Shown piece by piece: positions 59,114-64,000 of a stretch of 64,000 nt of DNA. Under the pieces are notes generated by a model that was given only the letters and a program-made list of their open reading frames with translations, was not told the DNA's origin and ran no database searches. Where the stretch lies: assembly GCA_034430595.1 (NCBI GenBank), contig DAOUEL010000027.1, forward strand, positions 62,001-126,000, written 5' to 3'. Both the position numbers and the translations under genes were made by a program. Source of the DNA: E44-bin32 sp034430595 (GTDB lineage: Bacteria > Chloroflexota > Anaerolineae > Anaerolineales > E44-bin32). How positions within the stretch are numbered: the first letter of the stretch is position 1; every line of letters begins with the position of its first letter.

Positions 59114-61003
59114 ATGAAACGCCTAACCGCAATACTATCCATTCTGATGGCCATGAGTATGCTCCTAGGAGCTTGCGCAACTCCGACAGCAGAGCCAACG
59201 GAAGCCATGGCCGCGCCAACGTCAGAAGTGGAAGTTGCACCGACAGAAGCAATGCCTGCTGAACCGGCTGATATTGTTGCTTCATTGCCCCGCAATGAAA
59301 CCATGTACTTCAATGGGCAGCAGTGGGGGCCGGTTGTTTGTTGGAATCCCTACTCGTCCAACTGCAATAACGCGTTGGCCATCGCTCAGCAGGACAATGC
59401 GCGCGTGCTCATGTTCGAAACCCCGTACCTGTACGACATGCTCGACGGCCAGATGTATCCACTTCTGGCGGACGGGGATTATGTTTGGAACGACGCGCAT
59501 ACCGAGATCACCTTCAAGATCAACCCGGCCGCGCACTGGAGTGATGGCACACCGGTGACTGCCGAAGATGTTGCTTACACCTGGGATGCTAACATCAAGT
59601 ACGAAACCAATCCCGGCGTAAACAACAGGGATTACATCGAATCCATCACCGCTGTGGATCCCATGACGGTCGTGGTCAAGGCCAAGCTGGATGCGGACGG
59701 CAAAGCGATCAATCCGCTGTTGGTAGCGGCTTACCTGAGCAGCAGCTATGTGATCCAGAAAGCCTGGACCCAGACATTGGAAGCACGGACAGGCGATCCG
59801 GAGTCCTTCAAAGCCGATGTCGCCGAGGATGTCGTTTGGTCTGGCCCATACCACAAGTTCTTCGCGGACGACACGAAGGTCATCCTCGTCCGCGATGACA
59901 ATTACTGGGGTCAGGACGCTTCCATGTTTGGTATGCTCCCGGTTCCGAAGTACCTGGGGCACCAGATGTTCAAGGATAACGCGGCTGGATCTGTTGCCCT
60001 GGCACAAGGCGAAGTGGATGTCAGCCAGCAGTTCAACTCCAACATCCAGATCCTGTGGCTCAACTACGGCCTGCCGATCTCCACGTACCTGCCCGAGGCT
60101 CCGTACGGCATTGGCGCTAGTCTGCCAACGGCTTTCTACAACATGAAATCCTATGGTTTAGACGAGCTGGCCATCCGTAAAGCGATCGCCATTGCGGTTG
60201 ACTACGACACCATCATCGCCAACGCGATGACCAACCAATCGGCGACCTTCGCCCAGGTGCCGCGCTCGTTGATGAACCCAACCCCCGGCGAGCAGGCGCT
60301 CTACGATCACGCTGTTGTCGCCGACCTGCAGTGGGTTGGCAAGGACATTGAAGGCGCCAAGGCGCTGCTCGACGAAGCGGGAATCGTCGATACCGATGGC
60401 GATGGCTGGCGTGAACTCAACGGGCAGAAACTCAGCTACGTGGCGACCTGCCCCAACGGCTGGTCTGACTGGCAGGCTGCGATGGAAGTAGTGGCTGCCG
60501 CAGGCAAGAACATCGGGATTGACATCACAACCAACTACCCCGAATGGGCTGTTTATCAGACCGTCGTCACGGACTGGGAGCAGCTCCCCGAAACGGGCTA
60601 CGACATCTTAATGATGTGGTCAGACGGCGCTGGCCCAACACAACCCTGGGGCCGCATCCGCCATCTGATCAGCTCTGAATTTGCCGAGACCATAAACAAC
60701 TGGAACGGCAACTGGGGCGGCTACAAGAATCCTGAGGCCGATGCGCTGATCCAGGCGATCCCGACTGAGACTGATCCCGCCAAGCTGAAGGAGATGTACA
60801 CGGAATTGGTTAAGATGTACCTGACCGATATCCCCTCCTTCACGCTCATGTACCGCCCGCAATCGTTCCATGCGGTGAACGAGAGCGTTTGGACCAACTT
60901 CCCACACCAGGGTGATGGTACCAACCCGCCCGTCCCGCCGCTTGACTGTATGGACGGTTGGGGCGTAGCGTGTCTCTATAACGTCACGCTTGTCAATCCG
61001 TAA
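59114..61003 (+). CDS. Family-5 ABC substrate-binding lipoprotein
   Basis: 629 residues. Lipoprotein signal with lipobox LLGAC (Cys ~20), a Thr/Pro/Glu stretch, then the SBP_bac_5 fold: LADGDYVWNDAHTEITFKIN, AHWSDGTPVTAEDVAYTW (the family signature), AQGEVDVSQQFNSNIQ, and DYDILMMWSDGAG-like closing region. Family-5 proteins bind peptides, nickel or, beside glycosidases, oligosaccharides; the LacI and GH130 neighbours favour a mannoside or glucan. GGAGAAAG before ATG 59114 fixes the start; the open frame begins at 58970. A strong hairpin follows the stop. Confidence 0.92.
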   Translation: MKRLTAILSILMAMSMLLGACATPTAEPTEAMAAPTSEVEVAPTEAMPAEPADIVASLPRNETMYFNGQQWGPVVCWNPYSSNCNNALAIAQQDNARVLMFETPYLYDMLDGQMYPLLADGDYVWNDAHTEITFKINPAAHWSDGTPVTAEDVAYTWDANIKYETNPGVNNRDYIESITAVDPMTVVVKAKLDADGKAINPLLVAAYLSSSYVIQKAWTQTLEARTGDPESFKADVAEDVVWSGPYHKFFADDTKVILVRDDNYWGQDASMFGMLPVPKYLGHQMFKDNAAGSVALAQGEVDVSQQFNSNIQILWLNYGLPISTYLPEAPYGIGASLPTAFYNMKSYGLDELAIRKAIAIAVDYDTIIANAMTNQSATFAQVPRSLMNPTPGEQALYDHAVVADLQWVGKDIEGAKALLDEAGIVDTDGDGWRELNGQKLSYVATCPNGWSDWQAAMEVVAAAGKNIGIDITTNYPEWAVYQTVVTDWEQLPETGYDILMMWSDGAGPTQPWGRIRHLISSEFAETINNWNGNWGGYKNPEADALIQAIPTETDPAKLKEMYTELVKMYLTDIPSFTLMYRPQSFHAVNESVWTNFPHQGDGTNPPVPPLDCMDGWGVACLYNVTLVNP

Positions 61004-61021
61004 GATATAGATCAATATAGA

Positions 61022-61054
61022 CAGCCATGTTCCGCTAACAACGGAACATGGCTG
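61022..61054 (+). terminator. Intercistronic hairpin between SBP and permease genes
   Basis: CAGCCATGTTCCG (61022-61034) and CGGAACATGGCTG (61042-61054) form a perfect 13-base stem with a seven-base loop, followed by TTTATC. It lies 18 bases after the SBP stop. It probably lets most transcripts end or be trimmed there, giving more SBP than permease. Confidence 0.8.
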
Positions 61055-61080
61055 TTTATCAGATTAACCAGGAGGTTGAG

Positions 61081-62085
61081 TTGAAAGGATACTGGAAATA
61101 CTTCCTCAACAAGGGCTTCTGGTTCTTTATCACGTTCATCTGCGCATTCATTCTGAATTTTATATTGCCCCGCTTGATGCCGGGTGATCCGGTAGCGGTC
61201 ATTACCCAAAAGGCCACGCAAGGCATGCAAAGCCAGAGCGGGATCCAGGCGGTGTATGAGTACTACGCGAACGTGTTTGGCACCAACAAACCCATCACGA
61301 CACAATTCGTCCTCTACCTGAAAAATGTAATCCATGGTGATTTTGGTATATCGTTCAGCCAGTATCCCCGGCCGGTGGCAGATATCCTCCGGTCGTCTAT
61401 CTGGTGGACGATCGGTCTGCAGTTCCCAGCCATCATCGTCGGCTGGCTGATCGGAAACACGCTCGGCGCATTGGCGGCCTATCTTAAAAAGGGCTTCGAT
61501 AAAGTCATCATGCCGGTCAGTATTTTCGTAAGCAATTTCCCGGCATTTGGCATGGCGGTTATTTTGCTGGTCATATTCGGCGTCGGGCTGAAATGGTTCC
61601 CTACTTCAGGTGGCTATGGGTTCGACTTGATTCCTAACTTCAGCTGGACATTCATCTGGTCGGTGATCGTGCATTATCAACTGCCATTCTGGTCGATTGT
61701 TTTAATCGCCATTGGTGGCCAGGCGATCGGCATGCGCTCCATGTCGATCTATGAGCTGAACGCGGATTACGTGAAATACAGCCGCTACCTAGGGATCAAG
61801 GACCGCAAGATTATCGGCTACGTGTTTCGCAACGCCATGCTGCCCCAGGTGACCGGCCTGGCGTTATCCATCGGCACCATGGTCGGTGGGGCGCTGGTGG
61901 CGGAAATCATTTTCAGCTATCCGGGTCTCGGTTACACCATGTTAAACGGCGTAATGGGGCAGGATTATCCGCTGATCTCAGCGGCCACCTTGATCGTCAC
62001 CTTGATGGTGCTAGCGGCGATGTTTGTCATCGATATCGTTTATGGCTTTATTGACCCGCGCGTCAAAGCGGCACAGTTCGATTAG
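61081..62085 (+). CDS. ABC importer permease (DppB/OppB type)
   Basis: 334 residues, six helices. Helix 1 (~12-32, FWFFITFICAFILNFILPRL), the N-terminal PGDPVAVIT motif of OppB-type permeases, and the coupling region YELNADYVKYSRYLGIKDRK with the EAA-like loop. TTG 61081 with GGAGG upstream is chosen; ATG 61048 is in frame but lies inside the intercistronic hairpin. It forms the membrane channel with the next gene. Downstream spacing is 14 bases. Confidence 0.92.
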   Translation: MKGYWKYFLNKGFWFFITFICAFILNFILPRLMPGDPVAVITQKATQGMQSQSGIQAVYEYYANVFGTNKPITTQFVLYLKNVIHGDFGISFSQYPRPVADILRSSIWWTIGLQFPAIIVGWLIGNTLGALAAYLKKGFDKVIMPVSIFVSNFPAFGMAVILLVIFGVGLKWFPTSGGYGFDLIPNFSWTFIWSVIVHYQLPFWSIVLIAIGGQAIGMRSMSIYELNADYVKYSRYLGIKDRKIIGYVFRNAMLPQVTGLALSIGTMVGGALVAEIIFSYPGLGYTMLNGVMGQDYPLISAATLIVTLMVLAAMFVIDIVYGFIDPRVKAAQFD

Positions 62086-62099
62086 GAAGTTAACTTGAA

Positions 62100-63350
62100 A
62101 TGAAACACACCCTTCGGCAAATTTTTCGGTCCTCCAATTTCTTGCTTGGGTTCATTATTTTTACGTTCTTGTTGCTGGTCGTGACCATTTATCCAATCCT
62201 CATTAAACATCCCCCTCTGGAAATCATCGGCCAGGGCACCTTCTTCCAGCCCGGCGTCTATGTAAATGTTTATGATTCCATCAGTGCTCCTAAGTACATC
62301 CTTAACCTAAGCAATGCTGCCGCAAACCGCATAAGCAACAGATTGGGGGACGAGGAACGCCAGGACATGAAGACCTGGCTGATAGCCTATGGGGTTCCGG
62401 AAGATCAGATTGATATTGTTGACACCGCAAAGCTCCTGGATCTGTGGATGAACAGTTACGACCCCAACTTGATGCTGCCCGGAATGACCTATGCCAAGTC
62501 GCAGTTCTATCAAAGACTCGATGCTTCGCTGGAGGGGATTCTTGAAACAGAGGGGGTCAGCATCGCAGTAGCAAATCCCCAAACAGGCGCCCTGGAGGAG
62601 AGACAGTTCATACAACAATCCGAATATGTGAATATCGATCAGGTTGCGAATGTGCGCGTGTTGCTCCTTGGAACAGACAACTTCGGACGGGATGTGCTGA
62701 CCGAGCTGGTTAAGGCTACCAAGGTATCGCTGCAGATTGGCCTTGTCGCCGGAACCGTCGCAACCTTGATCGGTTTGACCCTCGGGCTGCTGGCGGGATA
62801 TATCGGTGGGCTGATGGACGATATCATCATGTTCGTCACGAACCTCTTTACCGTCATCCCTGGTTTTGTGCTGTTGATCTTGATCTCATTCAGCATCGGG
62901 CAGGAACATCGCGGTGCAAATACGATCGCAGTAGTGATCGGCTTTACTTCCTGGGTGTGGACAACCCGTGCAGTGCGGGCACAAGTGATCTCCTTGCGCA
63001 ATCGCGATCACGTCAATCTTTCGAAATTGTCCGGGCACTCCGTTTTGCACATCATCCTGTCGGATATTCTGCCCTACATTGCATCCTATGTCGTCATGGC
63101 CTTTATTTTGCAGATTTCCTCCGGAATTCTGTCTGAGGCCGGATTATCCATCCTCGGGTTGGGCCCTCGGACCACGTTAGAGCCCACCTTGGGCTTGATG
63201 ATGAACTGGTCGTTGATCTACCAGGCGGAAATCCTCGGAAAATGGTGGGCTTACTTTCCCGTAATCGTAACCATTGCTTTGATCACGTTCTCGATGAATT
63301 TGATGAATACCGGTCTCGACCAGGTCTTCAATCCAGCCTTGAGGGAGTAA
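62100..63350 (+). CDS. ABC importer permease (DppC/OppC type) with extracytoplasmic insert
   Basis: 416 residues, longer than the usual ~280-310 of DppC. Helix 1 (~16-38, GFIIFTFLLLVVTIYPILIK) is followed by ~150 extra residues outside the cell (e.g. LSNAAANRISNRLGDEERQD; LMNSYDPNLMLPGMTYAKSQ) before the family start LGTDNFGRDVLTELVKAT and the five-helix core with the EAA-like loop RDHVNLSKLSGHSVLHIILS. The insert could contact the binding protein. ATG 62100 is 14 bases after the partner permease; GGAAG is weak. Confidence 0.9.
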   Translation: MKHTLRQIFRSSNFLLGFIIFTFLLLVVTIYPILIKHPPLEIIGQGTFFQPGVYVNVYDSISAPKYILNLSNAAANRISNRLGDEERQDMKTWLIAYGVPEDQIDIVDTAKLLDLWMNSYDPNLMLPGMTYAKSQFYQRLDASLEGILETEGVSIAVANPQTGALEERQFIQQSEYVNIDQVANVRVLLLGTDNFGRDVLTELVKATKVSLQIGLVAGTVATLIGLTLGLLAGYIGGLMDDIIMFVTNLFTVIPGFVLLILISFSIGQEHRGANTIAVVIGFTSWVWTTRAVRAQVISLRNRDHVNLSKLSGHSVLHIILSDILPYIASYVVMAFILQISSGILSEAGLSILGLGPRTTLEPTLGLMMNWSLIYQAEILGKWWAYFPVIVTIALITFSMNLMNTGLDQVFNPALRE

Positions 63351-63359
63351 GCGACTGCG

Positions 63360-64000
63360 ATGTCGAAGGTCATGCTAGAGGTCAACGAGCTGACGACAAA
63401 ATACGTCACCCGCTTTGGGGAGGATGTTTACGCAGTCGACCACGTTTCTCTGAAGGTTGAAGAGGGGAAGTCGCTGGGAATTTCGGGGGAATCCGGCTGC
63501 GGAAAATCGACCCTCGCGCTCAGCCTGATGGGCTATTACTTCGCTCCGCTGCACTACACAAGCGGGGAGATTATCATCGATGGGCGGAACATTTCTGGAA
63601 TGGATCCCGATGATATTCGCCGGTCGATCCTGGGTACGGAGATCTCCTATATTCCCCAAAGCGCAATGAACGCACTCAACCCCACCCAAAAGATTATCCG
63701 GTTCCTTGAGGACGTGATTCGAGCCCATGATCCAAAAGTGACAAAGGAGGAGATTTACGAACTTGCCAGAGAACGATTTGAAACTCTGGGGCTTCCAGCG
63801 GAGGTGCTGCAGAAATATCCGGTCGAATTATCGGGTGGGATGAAACAGCGCACCGTGATCGCGATTTCTGTCATCCTTTGTCCAAAGATACTAATCGCTG
63901 ATGAACCCTCTTCCGCGCTTGATGTGACCTCGCAGAAAATGGTCATCAAAATGCTGCTGGATTTGATGGAAAAGGGTTTCATCAAATCGATGATCTTTAT
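63360..64000 (+). CDS. ABC importer ATP-binding protein (DppD/OppD type), 3' truncated by window
   Basis: The first 213 residues are present and the frame runs off the window end. Walker A GESGCGKST (~41-49), Q-loop YIPQSAMNALNP, signature LSGGMKQR, Walker B ILIADEPSSALD are all seen. DppD-type features are the SALDVT after Walker B and the NALNP segment. It powers the permeases just upstream (nine bases between stop and ATG 63360). A DppF-type partner gene is expected beyond the window. Confidence 0.93.
   Translation, partial: MSKVMLEVNELTTKYVTRFGEDVYAVDHVSLKVEEGKSLGISGESGCGKSTLALSLMGYYFAPLHYTSGEIIIDGRNISGMDPDDIRRSILGTEISYIPQSAMNALNPTQKIIRFLEDVIRAHDPKVTKEEIYELARERFETLGLPAEVLQKYPVELSGGMKQRTVIAISVILCPKILIADEPSSALDVTSQKMVIKMLLDLMEKGFIKSMIF

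Noticed and set aside
61048..61080. ATG 61048 as start of the DppB-type permease
   Set aside because: This ATG is within the 3' arm of the intercistronic hairpin; TTG 61081 has a proper GGAGG and gives the normal N-terminus.

Overview
The window is about 58-60% GC by eye and looks like chromosomal DNA of an uncultured Chloroflexota bacterium, probably class Anaerolineae. This rests on familiarity rather than a search: Thr/Pro-rich linkers on secreted proteins, an NBR1-Ig-like envelope protein, DUF11 adhesins with sortase domains, a Hanks-type kinase with an extracellular sensor, and dispersed GTAGGGGC...GCCCCTAC palindromes. No phage, insertion sequence, CRISPR array, rRNA or tRNA gene was found.

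Layout. 1-4.4 kb: 3' part of a giant DUF11 adhesin carrying LPATG and its own sortase domain, then a palindrome cluster. 4.7-10.3 kb: O-methyltransferase, MutY, a DMT exporter, a PLP aminotransferase, a membrane protein and a small regulator. 10.3-12.5 kb: a paralogous regulator, apparently broken by TGA, and an NBR1-Ig envelope protein behind a promoter with a 20-bp perfect palindrome. 12.5-15.5 kb: a three-gene operon coding for a LysW-like zinc protein, a D-Ala-D-Ala-ligase-like ATP-grasp enzyme and a lysine 2,3-aminomutase. 15.7-20.3 kb: a response regulator with a degenerate receiver, a MacB-type ABC exporter and 6-phosphogluconolactonase. 21.6 kb: a cyclic-di-GMP-I riboswitch with terminator and no gene behind it. 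22-28.6 kb: MgtE, a glycosyltransferase, small secreted proteins, a second DMT exporter, a patatin and a solitary corrinoid protein. 28.7-29.4 kb: decayed genes, including the end of a P-type ATPase. 29.8-36 kb: a minus-strand stress and membrane cluster (DoxX, PRC-barrel, site-2 protease, Usp, AI-2E permease, VIT1). 36.1-45.8 kb: a two-component pair, FtsH, a split cytochrome b operon, a HAD phosphatase and glucose-6-phosphate dehydrogenase. 45.8-54.7 kb: MscS, a four-fold repeat membrane protein, a receptor kinase with a paralogous sensor protein, and a large secreted propeller protein. 54.9-64 kb: GH130 mannoside phosphorylase, a low-GC membrane-anchored ClpP-like protein, then a LacI regulator with promoter and operator leading into a family-5 (Dpp/Opp-type) ABC importer that runs off the window.

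How the parts fit. GH130, LacI and the family-5 importer form an oligosaccharide-use locus. G6PDH and 6-phosphogluconolactonase give the oxidative pentose phosphate branch from separate loci. The most unusual items are the SLATT-like/ClpP-like fusion at 56.3 kb, the LysW-like/ATP-grasp/aminomutase operon at 12.5-15.5 kb, the orphan riboswitch at 21.6 kb and the self-contained adhesin-sortase at the left end. Many starts were moved inward from the longest open frame to a codon with a good Shine-Dalgarno sequence; each entry says where.
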